The notes: a model not told the origin generated them from the sequence alone. DNA of 46,319 nt from Syntrophaceae bacterium UBA5744 (GCA_002419215.1 DIFQ01000128.1:1-46319); one strand, 5' to 3'; positions 1-7,988 are shown, numbered from the stretch's first letter. A program made the numbers and translations.

Positions 1-1
1 G

Positions 2-442
2 GCCCGGCTCGTCGGGTCGCGGCACAGGATCAGCGGATACCGGGCGGCCGCGGAGGCCAATCGCGTCGACGCCGCCATCGCCCGGCCCCTCGCGGCCGAC
101 CTGGTCGAACGGCGCATCCTGAACATCGGCATCCCCAGGGGTTCCCGGGAGGCCGCCCTCGGTACGGCGATCCGGAAGAGCGGACGCACGACGGGCTTCA
201 CCACGGGCGACATCCAGCAGATCGACGCCTCGGTGCGGGTGAGCTACGGCAACTCGGGGACGGCTCTTTTCCAGGACCAGTTCGTCGCAGGGGCCATGAG
301 CCAGGGCGGGGACTCCGGCTCGGCGGTTCTCGACGGCGAGGGCTACGTGATCGGCCTGCTCTTCGCCGGCTCCGACACGACGACGATCATCAACCGCATC
401 GCCAACGTGACGGCAGCCCTGAATGTCTCGATTGCGAGCTGA
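2..442 (+). CDS. Trypsin-like serine protease, C-terminal part (5' end outside window)
   Basis: The frame is open from the first bases of the window and ends in TGA at 440-442, giving 146 visible residues. Near the C-terminal third is a GGDSGSAV motif, the GDSG nucleophile loop of chymotrypsin-fold (S1-type) proteases, followed by a beta-rich GYVIGLLFAG segment typical of that fold. The catalytic His and Asp would lie upstream, outside the window. Because the gene is truncated by the window edge, signal peptide and substrate cannot be judged. The GTG at 233 is internal and not a start. The protease fold is inferred from the motif and its context. The next gene, at 790, is on the other strand. 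Confidence 0.7.
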   Translation, partial: ARLVGSRHRISGYRAAAEANRVDAAIARPLAADLVERRILNIGIPRGSREAALGTAIRKSGRTTGFTTGDIQQIDASVRVSYGNSGTALFQDQFVAGAMSQGGDSGSAVLDGEGYVIGLLFAGSDTTTIINRIANVTAALNVSIAS

Positions 443-737
443 GTGCGAACGGGGCGTTCTCGTCTCGCGCCGATGCACAATGCTCCTGTAGAATCACAGG
501 TCTCAGCAGTTCCGGCCTGCGGGACACTTGCAGGCGCCGCTCTTGACTGCCTTGGAGCACTTCTTCCAGAATGAACAACTCCAGAAGCATGATCTTCCTC
601 CTTCACGGACCCCTTGCGGGAATCGGCTTGTTGTGAGGCGAATAGAGCGGGCGGGGTATCTCGCGTCAAGCAGCAGGAAAACCGGGCCCGCGAAAGCGCA
701 TCCCCGGGGATGGGCATTTTACCGACTGTGGCTGAAA
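443..737. other. Intergenic stretch without a convincing gene
   Basis: Between the protease and the minus-strand gene at 790 there is no frame with both a good start and family-like sequence. On the minus strand an AAGGAGG sequence precedes an ATG at 588-590, but that frame has no recognisable product and runs into the protease gene. An overlapping minus frame (503-592) is Cys-rich but lacks a start codon. The stretch ends at a minus-strand terminator. Confidence 0.5.
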
Positions 738-763
738 AAATCCCCGCACGAGGGCGGGGATTT
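735..763 (-). terminator. Rho-independent terminator
   Basis: A perfect 10-bp stem (AAATCCCCGC at 738-747 pairing with 754-763) has a 6-nt loop. It is followed on the minus strand by a U-run (the A-run at 735-740). It lies directly downstream of the minus-strand gene ending at 790. Confidence 0.85.
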
Positions 764-789
764 CCATTTTCCGTGCATGTGCGGTGTTT

Positions 790-1200
790 TTAACGCCTGT
801 GGGCCTTGAAGCGGTATTGCTTGCCGTCGAAGGTCGCGACGTAGCCCGTCATGAACGGTTTGCCCTCGATGACGAAGCGTACGAAGTGGAACGGCTTCTG
901 GGTTGATTGGGGGTTGTACAGGATCACCTGGCCGACCTTGTAGTACTCCGGGACGACGCCTGAAGTGACGTCGACCGGCTTGAAGCCCGGCACCTCGATT
1001 TTCCCTTTCGACGAGAACCCCGTCTTGGGGTAATTGTCCGACACGAGGTTCGCCCAGCCTTCCCGACCGTCATCGAACTTCAGCACCCAGTAGCCCGCCA
1101 TCACGTCCTGCGGAGCGGCAGCCCTGACATCCTGGGGGTCAGGCGGCAGAACGAGAAGCACAACGAACACGACCGAGAGAAAAATCAGCGTCTGCTTCAT
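790..1200 (-). CDS. Small secreted protein of unknown function
   Basis: The product is 136 residues. The ATG at 1200 is preferred over an in-frame GTG six bases upstream, because AGGAGG lies at ideal spacing for the ATG and would abut the GTG. The N terminus (MKQTLIFLSVVFVVLLVLP) is a classic signal peptide with probable cleavage near VRAAA, so the protein is likely periplasmic or surface-exposed. The mature part is rich in aromatic and charged residues and looks like a small beta-rich domain (several YxxxF and G-turn stretches). It has no Cys and no metal-binding motif. I do not recognise the family. It is a single gene with its own terminator. Confidence 0.65.
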   Translation of the reverse strand: MKQTLIFLSVVFVVLLVLPPDPQDVRAAAPQDVMAGYWVLKFDDGREGWANLVSDNYPKTGFSSKGKIEVPGFKPVDVTSGVVPEYYKVGQVILYNPQSTQKPFHFVRFVIEGKPFMTGYVATFDGKQYRFKAHRR

Positions 1201-1466
1201 GAGCACCTCCTCAGATCAATCCCGCATGCAGCGATTCTGATTCCAACAGCCCGATCTTGCAAGAAGGGTGCCTCGCGAATGCTACCCCGAGTTGTCTGAT
1301 GGGGGCCTTCACGAACAAAAAATGCTATCACCCTTTGATGAAACAATGATAGTTTAGATCAATCCGTGTCCTGTGACACCCCGCTTCCCTGTAATCCCCT
1401 TCGGCAAGCGCCGTCGACCCTGTCAACCCTGAATGGCGATATCCTCGCAGAAATGAGGGAGCGACT

Positions 1467-1913
1467 ATGGCGAAGAATAATCCTGCCGGCCCGTTTCAGT
1501 TTCCTTTCTCCGGCGATGTCACCCAGGCGATCAACCCCTGGACATGGTGGCTTCGCCTGATGAGCCAGATCGGGTTCATCAACATCAACCTGACGAAATC
1601 CTCCGATCCGGAGATGGAGCGCCGGATCACCGAGAATGTCGCCGGCTACGGCAAACAGCTCGGCCGCGTCATCGAGGTCCTCGAAGCCCTGCTTGCCAAC
1701 TCGGCCACGACGGGATGGTCGGCCGATCAGAAAAAAGCCCTTGGCGATTTCTTCGAGATGGCAAAGGAGATCGCCGCCGTGAAGGGCGACTACATCGCAC
1801 CGACGAAAGTCAACGTCGATCGTTTTCTCGAAGGAATCCGTCAACTCGAGGAGAAGGATGAAAAGGAGTACCGCGAGATTGTCGAGCGATTGAGGAAGGA
1901 ATTATCAACCTGA
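1467..1913 (+). CDS. Small helical protein, possible polyhydroxyalkanoate-associated (phasin-like) protein
   Basis: The product is 148 residues and has no signal peptide. The N terminus contains a Pro/aromatic stretch (GPFQFPFSGD then NPWTWW), followed by an amphipathic helical region and a Lys/Glu-rich C-terminal helix with a coiled-coil look (EEKDEKEYREIVERLRKEL). Short Trp-rich N termini followed by helices occur in phasins and PHA-synthase accessory proteins. This is a resemblance only. Two other proteins in the window (11709-12293 and 20840-21094) have similar build. The ATG at 1467 has GAGGGAG about 10 nt upstream. The function is unproven. Confidence 0.55.
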   Translation: MAKNNPAGPFQFPFSGDVTQAINPWTWWLRLMSQIGFININLTKSSDPEMERRITENVAGYGKQLGRVIEVLEALLANSATTGWSADQKKALGDFFEMAKEIAAVKGDYIAPTKVNVDRFLEGIRQLEEKDEKEYREIVERLRKELST

Positions 1914-1972
1914 CAATACCGCGATACGGAACGGGTAACCGACCGGGCAGCAGGAAGAGAACGGACGGCGAC

Positions 1973-2284
1973 ATGCAAAAAGAGACAAGCCCTTACACCT
2001 GTCACGTGTTTGTCTGCACCAACGACCGCCACGGGGAGCGGAAATCCTGCGCCGACGGCGGCGGCAACGCGGCATTAAAAGATTACCTTAAAGAGCAAGC
2101 CGAGAAGCGGGGATGGAAGGGACGCGTCCGTGTCTCGAGCGGGGGCTGCATGGGGCTCTGCGGAAAGGGGCCCAACGTCTTGATCTACCCGCAGAAGGTC
2201 TGGTTTGCCGTGGCCTCGCCCGCCGACGGCGAACAGATCCTGGGGGAGATCGAAGTGCTGCTCTCTACGCCGCCGGATAAATGA
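1973..2284 (+). CDS. (2Fe-2S) ferredoxin domain protein, thioredoxin-like fold
   Basis: The product is 103 residues. Cys residues are arranged as C-x(9)-C near the N terminus (HVFVCTNDR...KSCADGGG), then a GGCMGLCGKGPNV segment. This is the pattern of the thioredoxin-fold [2Fe-2S] ferredoxins (Aquifex Fd/NuoE-like), in which four Cys bind the cluster. It is probably a cytoplasmic one-electron carrier. A following A-D-G-E-Q helix is typical of the fold. Neighbours are a phasin-like gene upstream and an exported dipeptidase downstream, separated by a repeat-filled gap, so the redox partner is unknown. The start lies 59 bp after the previous stop. Confidence 0.85.
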   Translation: MQKETSPYTCHVFVCTNDRHGERKSCADGGGNAALKDYLKEQAEKRGWKGRVRVSSGGCMGLCGKGPNVLIYPQKVWFAVASPADGEQILGEIEVLLSTPPDK

Positions 2285-2312
2285 AACCCTTTCGAGCCTT
2301 TCGTTTTTGCGC

Positions 2313-2447
2313 AAGCCGTTCGACAAGCCCTTCGGCCAGCTCAGGGTCGTGAGCTTGTCGAATCGATTCACGGCCCTGAGCCTTTCGAAAGGGCAGGAAT
2401 CCATCGTTGAAGATGGATTCCGGGTCGTGCCCGGAATGACAAATTTT
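2313..2447. repeat. Dispersed intergenic palindromic repeats
   Basis: Two repeat-like pieces lie together. The first contains TTCGACAAGC and its inverted counterpart GCTTGTCGAA with 'CAGCTCAGGGTCGTGAGC', a short palindromic unit common between genes in many bacterial genomes. The second contains an inverted ATCCATC/GATGGAT and 'GGGTCGTGCCCGGAATGACA', another common intergenic unit. Neither encodes protein. Confidence 0.6.
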
Positions 2448-2461
2448 TCAGGAGGCAGCGG

Positions 2462-3553
2462 TTGAACCGTCGACAATTCCTGAAGGCTCTCGGGGCGTCC
2501 ACTCTCGCTCTCGGTTTTCCGGATACCCTGGCATGGGCCGACACCGCCAGCGCGGGCAGCCGGAAGAACCCCCTCGAAGGGCTTCGCATCATCGACGCCC
2601 ACGCACACCCGGAGCGGTACCTGTCGGAGGGCCAGCGCCCCGAGAACTCCTCGACCGTGAAATTCATGACCGAGATGGGCATGGCGGCCAGCGTCTTTGC
2701 CGCCGTGGGGGACCGGGTCTATCTTTCCGGCAACCGCCTGCCCGGGACCGAATACCAGAACACAATGACGCAGCTCGACCACTGGAAGAACGGCGTCGTG
2801 AAAGACGGAAAGGCGAAGCTCGTCCGGAACGTGTCGGATATCCCGCAGGACCCGGCACCGGGCGGCGTGCCGGGGTGCATCCTCACGATTGAGGGCGGCG
2901 ACGCGCTCGCCGGCCATCCGGACAGGGTCGACGAGTTCTACAGGCACGGCGTGCGGATGATCACGCTCGTCCACTTCAGCCACAACGAACTCGGCGACTG
3001 CATGCAGAATCCGGGAAGTCTCGAGTCCAGGCCGCGCAACAACGGCCTCACTGCGGCAGGTTGCCGGGTCGTGGAGAGGATGCAGGAGCTGGGCATGGTT
3101 GTCGACGTGGCCCATGCCGATTCGCTGACGCTCGAGCAGATCGGCGAGGTCACCCGACGGCCGGTGGTGGATTCCCACGGCAACCCCTGTTCACTGGCGG
3201 ACACAAGGCAGTGCGGGCGCTTCCGAACGTGGAAGGACATGGAGGTTGTGGCAAAAACGGGCGGCGTTGTCTGCACCTGGACGTGGGGAATGACCCGGGG
3301 AAAGACAAGGAGGGAAACCTTCCGTGACTGGGCTCGGGAAATCATGGAGATGAAAAAACGGATCGGCATGGAGCACGTGGGACTGGGAACCGACGGCGGC
3401 GGGGGCATCCCGCGGTTCATCCAGGGCTACCGGGACATCCGCGACCTCTCCCGGCTCGTCAAGGCCATGCAGGAGGCGGGCTTCACCCGGGAGGAGATCG
3501 CGGCCTACATGGGCGGCAACACGTACCGTGTCCTCGAGGCCTGCATCGGTTGA
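2462..3553 (+). CDS. Tat-exported membrane dipeptidase (peptidase M19, renal dipeptidase family)
   Basis: The product is 363 residues. Translation probably begins at the TTG at 2462, preceded by AGGAGG at 7-nt spacing. The N terminus is a twin-arginine signal (NRRQFLKALGAS, then a hydrophobic run, then AWADT), so the folded enzyme is exported. The mature chain shows M19 zinc-site features in order: DAHAHPE near residue 46 (HxH/HxD site), TIEGGDAL (bridging Glu), VHFSHNELGD, DVAHAD, VVDSHGNP and GLGTDGGGG. M19 enzymes hydrolyse dipeptides, with D-residues often tolerated at the C-terminal position. Here the first site reads HAH rather than HxD. The pirin gene follows after 26 bp on the same strand and may be co-transcribed. 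Confidence 0.88.
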   Translation: MNRRQFLKALGASTLALGFPDTLAWADTASAGSRKNPLEGLRIIDAHAHPERYLSEGQRPENSSTVKFMTEMGMAASVFAAVGDRVYLSGNRLPGTEYQNTMTQLDHWKNGVVKDGKAKLVRNVSDIPQDPAPGGVPGCILTIEGGDALAGHPDRVDEFYRHGVRMITLVHFSHNELGDCMQNPGSLESRPRNNGLTAAGCRVVERMQELGMVVDVAHADSLTLEQIGEVTRRPVVDSHGNPCSLADTRQCGRFRTWKDMEVVAKTGGVVCTWTWGMTRGKTRRETFRDWAREIMEMKKRIGMEHVGLGTDGGGGIPRFIQGYRDIRDLSRLVKAMQEAGFTREEIAAYMGGNTYRVLEACIG

Positions 3554-3579
3554 CGCTGCTGTAAAGAACGGAGCAAACG

Positions 3580-4494
3580 ATGAGCAAGACCAGAAAAATC
3601 AAGAGAGTCTTCAAGGGCAAGCCCACACTGGAAGGGGCCGGCGTGCATCTGAAGCGCGCCTTCGGGTTCGCCGAGGTGCCTCTGTTCGATCCTTTCCTGC
3701 TGCTCGACGATTTCCGCTCGGTCAACCCCGCGCATTTCCTGAAGGGGTTCCCCTGGCATCCGCACCGGGGAATCGAGACGATCACGTACGTCCTGCGCGG
3801 GGACGTGGAACACGGCGACAGCATGGGGAACAAGGGCGTCATCGGCGCGGGCGACGTGCAGTGGATGACCGCGGGAAGCGGGATCATCCACCAGGAAATG
3901 CCCAAAGGAGACGACAAGGGGTTCATGTGGGGCTTTCAGCTCTGGGCCAATCTGCCGGCCTCCCACAAGATGATGGATCCCCGATACCGGGACGTCACGG
4001 CGCGCACGATCCCGGAGATCAAGCTGGACAACGGCACCCTCGTCCGGATCATCTGCGGCAGGCTGAAGCAAACCCGGGGCCCCGTGCAGGACATCGTCAT
4101 CGATCCCGAGTACCTCGACATCACCCTGCCGCCTCACACGGAATTCATTCATCCCGTCAAGAAAGGCTATACGGTATTCGCCTATGTCATCGACGGGACG
4201 GGCTACTTCTGCAAGGAGAAAGACCCGTTCTCCTACGAAGTCGAGGGAATCAACTATTTCGACATGCAGCGGGATCCCTTCCTCGGGAATGAATCCCTTG
4301 TCCTGTTCGGTGACGGCGATGAGATCTCGGTTTCCACGGAAAAGCAGCTTGTCCGGTTCCTGCTGATATCCGGCAAACCGCTCCAGGAGCCCGTTGCCTG
4401 GTACGGCCCCATTGTCATGAACACCCGCGAGGAGCTGCGCATCGCCTTCGACGAGTACCGCTCCGGCACATTCATCAAGCACAAACGTGCGTGA
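3580..4494 (+). CDS. Pirin-family cupin protein
   Basis: The product is 304 residues, the usual pirin length. The N-terminal cupin carries the pirin metal site: HPHRGIET, then EHGDS, then HQEMP, supplying three His and one Glu for Fe(II) or Cu. A second, degenerate cupin fills the C-terminal half. Bacterial pirins include quercetin 2,3-dioxygenases and redox-sensing regulators, and the sequence does not decide which. No signal peptide is present, so it is cytoplasmic. GGAG lies 8 nt before the ATG. It shares a strand with the dipeptidase upstream and converges on the cytochrome b gene downstream. Confidence 0.88.
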   Translation: MSKTRKIKRVFKGKPTLEGAGVHLKRAFGFAEVPLFDPFLLLDDFRSVNPAHFLKGFPWHPHRGIETITYVLRGDVEHGDSMGNKGVIGAGDVQWMTAGSGIIHQEMPKGDDKGFMWGFQLWANLPASHKMMDPRYRDVTARTIPEIKLDNGTLVRIICGRLKQTRGPVQDIVIDPEYLDITLPPHTEFIHPVKKGYTVFAYVIDGTGYFCKEKDPFSYEVEGINYFDMQRDPFLGNESLVLFGDGDEISVSTEKQLVRFLLISGKPLQEPVAWYGPIVMNTREELRIAFDEYRSGTFIKHKRA

Positions 4495-4529
4495 GACGGC
4501 TCACAGGAGCCGAACCGGAGTCCCCGGGA

Positions 4530-5369
4530 TCAGATCTTCGGAGCCGGTGCATCATTCTCGGCCGGTGATGGGGATTCCCGGGTCTCCAACGGCAATGCTT
4601 CTGTTTCCCCTGCCGCAGCATCAGGCGGGGCCGCAGACTCTCCCGATCCCGATGCCTCTTCTGTCGGAGGCGCCGGAGACTCCGCCTTTTCGGCTTCCGC
4701 GCCTTCGATCTCCGCAATCCAGAGCGGGTGTCGGTGCCGGGCGTAGTCCAGGCTGACGGCACCGGTCAGGATCCCCCGCAGCATGGGCCGGTTCGGCTTC
4801 AGGACAATCGCCGCCATGTGGGCAAGGAAGGCGAGGACGAAGAGAACGAAACCGATGTTGTGGACCCAGGTGGCCCAGAGGACGACCGTGTAGGACATGT
4901 CCGGGGCGTAGATGTTCTTCCAGGTCTTCACGAGCCCCGAGACGATCAGCATGGCGATGATCACGACCATCCCGACGTAAGCCAGGCGCTGCTCCGGCAG
5001 GTACTTGTCAAAGGGCGGCTCCTTTCCCTTGCCGAAAAAGCTCTTCACCACCTCGATCGACGTCCGGATATCCCCTTTGCGGGGAATCATCCCCCGATCG
5101 CCCCGCAGCCCGTGATAGACGGCGTGGAACAGGGCGGCGGCGACAAAGACGATCGACGCCGCGTAGTGGACCTCGAGCGAAACCATGTAATCGCCCGCCC
5201 ACGCGAGGCCCGGCACGGAGTTGATGTAATAGCGGCTGCCCATGGGCAGCTGAAACATCCCGGACGCGAGGAGCGCCAGTCCGGACAGGGCAACGGCCCA
5301 GTGCTCGGCGAGTTCGACGACACTGTGACGGATCACGCGGTTTTCTTCTCGGACAATCCTGTCAGACAT
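4530..5369 (-). CDS. Membrane cytochrome b subunit (formate dehydrogenase gamma/PsrC-like role)
   Basis: The product is 279 residues, starting at the ATG at 5369, which overlaps the stop region of the upstream FeS gene by 8 nt. It has about four transmembrane helices. Candidate heme-ligand His residues lie in EHWAVALSG, EVHYAAS, LFHAVYHG, TWVHNIGFV and LAHMAAI. This is the layout of the di-heme cytochrome b that anchors respiratory dehydrogenases and passes electrons to or from the quinone pool. The last 50 or so residues are a low-complexity Ala/Pro/Glu/Ser tail, unusual for the family and presumably disordered. No molybdopterin catalytic subunit is encoded nearby, so the partner enzyme must be elsewhere or the pair works alone. 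Confidence 0.8.
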   Translation of the reverse strand: MSDRIVREENRVIRHSVVELAEHWAVALSGLALLASGMFQLPMGSRYYINSVPGLAWAGDYMVSLEVHYAASIVFVAAALFHAVYHGLRGDRGMIPRKGDIRTSIEVVKSFFGKGKEPPFDKYLPEQRLAYVGMVVIIAMLIVSGLVKTWKNIYAPDMSYTVVLWATWVHNIGFVLFVLAFLAHMAAIVLKPNRPMLRGILTGAVSLDYARHRHPLWIAEIEGAEAEKAESPAPPTEEASGSGESAAPPDAAAGETEALPLETRESPSPAENDAPAPKI

Positions 5370-6372
5370 CCTTCTTTCCACCCTCCGCCAGCTTCGACTT
5401 CCGCCCGGCGAGCCACTTGAGCGCCCCCGCCGCACCGGCAACGATCCCGATGGCGGGAGCCGTAAGCACGGCCTTCCCCAGGGGATCCGTCCCGGCCATC
5501 TGCCTCTTCACGCCGGGCTTCATGTCCGGCCTGCCCGGCCCCTTTTTTATCGTCGCGTTGATCCGATCGAAGGACACCGGCGAGATGTAGAATGTCGATG
5601 TGCCGCCGTTCTCGTCTTTCCCGTAGAGGTGCCCCTTCATCTGCCGCGCCCGCCTTTCCGCCTCGGCGAGCATCTCGTCGCGCGGCCCGATGAGCATCGC
5701 CTTCTGCGGGCATGCCTCGATGCAGGCCGGCTGCTTTCCCCGTACAAGGCGATCGTTGCAGAGATCGCACTTGTACATGACGCCGTTTCCCGCGTAATCG
5801 GGCAGGATGTGCAGGTAGATGCCCACGCCGGACTGCCGCTGCGGGATCTCCCAGGGGCAGACCGTCTTGCACTTGGCGCCGCCGAAGCACAGTTCCTGGT
5901 CGATGATCACCGCCCCGTTTTCGTGCTTGTGATTCGCCGCAAACGGGCAGATGGTCGCACAGGCCGGGTTGTCGCAGTGCATGCAGCGCCTCGGGACGAA
6001 CAGGGTTTTCCTCTCGCCATCCTGTTCGACTTCGGCCCTGTGCACGTAAAGGTAATTGTACGGGGTCAGCCGGTCGGACACCTCCCGCTTCCGGGACCAG
6101 TCCTCGACCGTTTTTCTCGGCCAGGGCACCGGGATGGGGTCGGCAACGGGCGGGATCGTGTCTCCGTTGATCGTCTTGCATGCGGAAACACAGGCAGGAA
6201 CCGCCCTGTCAAGACAGCCGTCGCAGAGACTCAGGTCGATCAGGGTTGCCAGCTGCCCGACCCTCGCGGCCTGCGCTTTCTCAGGCCATGCAAGGCCCGA
6301 AGCCGCAAGCACCCCCGCCGAGGTCTTCAGAAAGGACCTGCGGCTCAATGTTGGAAAGTTATTCGATTTCAT
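5362..6372 (-). CDS. Exported 4Fe-4S ferredoxin-type subunit (HybA/FdnH/PsrB-like)
   Basis: The product is 336 residues. A twin-arginine signal (SRRSFLKTSAG) and an A-x-A site near AQAAR put it on the periplasmic side of the membrane. Four Cys clusters follow: CDGCLDRAVPACVSAC, CMHCDNPACATICPF, CFGGAKCKTVCPW and CDLCNDRLVRGKQPACIEACP. This is the four-cubane pattern of respiratory FeS subunits. A C-terminal hydrophobic helix (APAIGIVAGAAGALKW) likely anchors it beside the cytochrome b encoded by the overlapping next gene. It would carry electrons between a catalytic partner and the cytochrome. The gene begins 12 bp after the repressor gene, so all three form one operon. Confidence 0.85.
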   Translation of the reverse strand: MKSNNFPTLSRRSFLKTSAGVLAASGLAWPEKAQAARVGQLATLIDLSLCDGCLDRAVPACVSACKTINGDTIPPVADPIPVPWPRKTVEDWSRKREVSDRLTPYNYLYVHRAEVEQDGERKTLFVPRRCMHCDNPACATICPFAANHKHENGAVIIDQELCFGGAKCKTVCPWEIPQRQSGVGIYLHILPDYAGNGVMYKCDLCNDRLVRGKQPACIEACPQKAMLIGPRDEMLAEAERRARQMKGHLYGKDENGGTSTFYISPVSFDRINATIKKGPGRPDMKPGVKRQMAGTDPLGKAVLTAPAIGIVAGAAGALKWLAGRKSKLAEGGKKDV

Positions 6373-6384
6373 CAGCTTCCTTCC

Positions 6385-6642
6385 TCAGGCCAGATCGATG
6401 TACCTTGACAGGGCCGCCTGAAAATCCTCCTTGCCCTGCCCCGCGCCTGCCTCGGTCATGCATCGGGTCATGTTTGCCCGGATAATGGCGGTCCCCGTCT
6501 TCTTCATCGCCGATGTCACGGCGGATACCTGCGTGAGGACGTCAACGCAGGGCGCCTTCATCTCGATCATCCGCTGAAGCCCCCGGACCTGCCCCTCGAT
6601 TCGCCGGAGGCGCCCCAGGATCTTTCTTCTCTCGTCTTCCAT
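6385..6642 (-). CDS. CsoR/RcnR/CstR-family repressor (probably sulfide- or persulfide-sensing type)
   Basis: The product is 85 residues, full length for the family (DUF156). RLRRIEGQVRGLQRMI is the family's DNA-binding helix signature. The sensing positions are Cys32 (APCVDVL) and Cys61 (NMTRCM). The position four before Cys61, a copper-binding His in CsoR, is Asn57 here. A Cys/non-His/Cys set is what CstR-type persulfide sensors keep, so copper sensing is less likely; this is inference from family knowledge. It leads the operon with the FeS and cytochrome b genes. A perfect operator palindrome sits immediately upstream of its start codon, implying autoregulation of the whole unit. Confidence 0.85.
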   Translation of the reverse strand: MEDERRKILGRLRRIEGQVRGLQRMIEMKAPCVDVLTQVSAVTSAMKKTGTAIIRANMTRCMTEAGAGQGKEDFQAALSRYIDLA

Positions 6643-6644
6643 GA

Positions 6645-6663
6645 TATACCCCCTGGGGGTATA
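6645..6663 (-). promoter_or_regulatory. CsoR/CstR-type operator
   Basis: This is a perfect 19-bp palindrome (TATACCCCC-T-GGGGGTATA) ending 2 bp from the repressor start codon. Paired C/G tracts flanked by A/T are the known operator form of this family. Its G-tract also occupies the ribosome-binding position, so repressor binding would cover the start region. Confidence 0.85.
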
Positions 6664-7081
6664 AATAATCCATGAGAGGCCTTCCTGTCAAATGTTTTTT
6701 ATCGAGCGCATCGAGGCCCTGCCTGAGGAGGAAAGTTTACCGCACACAGAGCATGGCTTTTGGGCAAGGGTCGCACCGAACATGCTCGCGCCCAGGAATA
6801 CTTGAGGAGCGGGATTCCCCCTCACCCCAACCCTCTCCCTCAGCGGGGAGAGGGAGAACAGGGTAGTGATTTTCCTGAAGCGCATGAGGCTCCTGCGATT
6901 GCGGATCAGGGGATTAGGGTGTGCGGGGAAGGTTCGATACCGTATCGGGTGAGCGAATCACAAGGTGCCCCAAAAAGGCGTGGCCCCGCCGTTTTCCAGC
7001 GGGGCCACCCATGCCGAACCCCGGCAGCATACCACCGGGAACGTTTCTAGCGTGCCTCTTACAAAAAGATTACAAAATTGT
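6664..7081. other. Intergenic region with strong secondary structure, no gene recognised
   Basis: This stretch between the repressor and the hydrolase holds no convincing coding sequence. It contains a CCCTCTCCC/GGGGAGAGGG repeat and a 10-bp GC-rich hairpin (GTGGCCCCGC at 6980-6989 pairing with 6999-7008). Next to the hairpin, 'CCCATGCCGAACCCC' recalls a 5S rRNA loop, but the rest does not fit 5S. It may encode a small structured RNA or simply be a repeat relic. Confidence 0.4.
6815..6860. repeat. Intergenic inverted repeat with purine/pyrimidine arms
   Basis: CCCTCTCCC (6831-6839) pairs with GGGGAGAGGG (6845-6854), preceded by CCCCTCACCCCAA. This unit is frequent between genes in many proteobacterial genomes. 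A similar pyrimidine/purine hairpin occurs near 8006-8038. Confidence 0.6.
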
Positions 7082-7125
7082 CCATCAGACAGAGTCTGAT
7101 TTTTCCATAGGACATTGTCTGATGG
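7082..7125. terminator. Inverted repeat downstream of the hydrolase gene
   Basis: A perfect 10-bp inverted repeat (CCATCAGACA at 7082-7091 with 7116-7125) has a 24-nt interior that itself contains CAGA(n)TCTG and GACATTGTC. It starts 12 bp after the minus-strand hydrolase stop, so it may end that transcript, although the following U-run is weak. Confidence 0.45.
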
Positions 7126-7136
7126 CGGCGCATCGG

Positions 7137-7988
7137 TCAGGCGAGGGGAGGCAGCCACTCCCGGATGGTCTCCACGATGGAGTCGGGGCGTTTGACCCAC
7201 CGGAAATGGTCGAGGTCCTCTCCCGCGAGGGTGACGTGGGTGATCCGCGCCCGTCGCATCTTTGCCAGGAGGCTCGCGACAGCCCGTTCGGGCGACAGGA
7301 AATCCCCCTCGAAGGAAAAAGCCAGCACGGGGATCTCCATCTCCCCGAGCAACCCTTCGTACTCCAAGCCGCTTCCCGCCGGCTCATAACGCCCCGTGCG
7401 GGCCTGGCGGGCCCAGTCGCAGATCACCCCGCACGCCTCCGTCCCGCCGAAACCGATCTTCCTGCCCGGGAAATACCCGAGGACCTTTGCCAGAGCGCAG
7501 GCCGCCTGGGTTCCCGCCAGGACGAACAGGCTCGAGGGAAAATCCCACGCACGCCAGTGGACCGATGGCGCGGCAACGAGAATGAGGCCCGAGGCCGCCC
7601 CCGGATGGGCGGCGGCGTAGAGGGCGCTGAGCTGCCCGCCCAGGCTGTGTCCGAGCAGATAGACGGGTGCTCCGGGAAAGAGTTTCCTTGCCGTCTCCAC
7701 GACGGCGGGCCAGTCGAATGCGACCATCTCACGGTAGCCGAAGGAGACCCCCCGCCTGACCCGGATTGCGCTGAGGCCGTTTCCCCGCAGGTCGACCGTG
7801 ACGAAGCGCCAGCCCTCGTGCAGGATCGGAGGGGCCAGCGGTTCATAGAACTTCGCCGCCACACCCAGGGCCGGCATGCAGATCAACACGGGCGCAGAAG
7901 GCGCCGGATCCGCCGTGAACACGGTGATCTTCGAAGCGGCACCGTCCTGCGCCGTGACGTCGATTTCTTCCCGTTTCATGCCGTGCAT
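7137..7988 (-). CDS. Alpha/beta hydrolase (serine hydrolase, S33/lysophospholipase-like)
   Basis: The product is 283 residues and has no signal peptide. The nucleophile elbow is GHSLGG. An oxyanion-type CMPALG strand end and the LRGNGLS loop precede it. The catalytic Asp is likely in FEGDFLSP and the catalytic His in DLDHFRW. The sequence between nucleophile and acid carries a helical cap (FVLAGTQAACALAKVLGYFPGRK) that usually sets substrate choice. Substrate is unknown; small esters or lipids are usual for the family. The first ATG lacks a good ribosome site, and another ATG three codons downstream (7979) is possible. It is a single gene. Confidence 0.85.
   Translation of the reverse strand: MHGMKREEIDVTAQDGAASKITVFTADPAPSAPVLICMPALGVAAKFYEPLAPPILHEGWRFVTVDLRGNGLSAIRVRRGVSFGYREMVAFDWPAVVETARKLFPGAPVYLLGHSLGGQLSALYAAAHPGAASGLILVAAPSVHWRAWDFPSSLFVLAGTQAACALAKVLGYFPGRKIGFGGTEACGVICDWARQARTGRYEPAGSGLEYEGLLGEMEIPVLAFSFEGDFLSPERAVASLLAKMRRARITHVTLAGEDLDHFRWVKRPDSIVETIREWLPPLA

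Noticed and set aside
503..592. Cys-rich minus-strand frame
   Set aside because: The frame ending in CKCPAGRNC looks protein-like, but it has no start codon in frame, and the good ribosome site serves a different frame. Left unannotated.
6960..7045. 5S rRNA
   Set aside because: Only one loop resembles 5S; stems and length do not.
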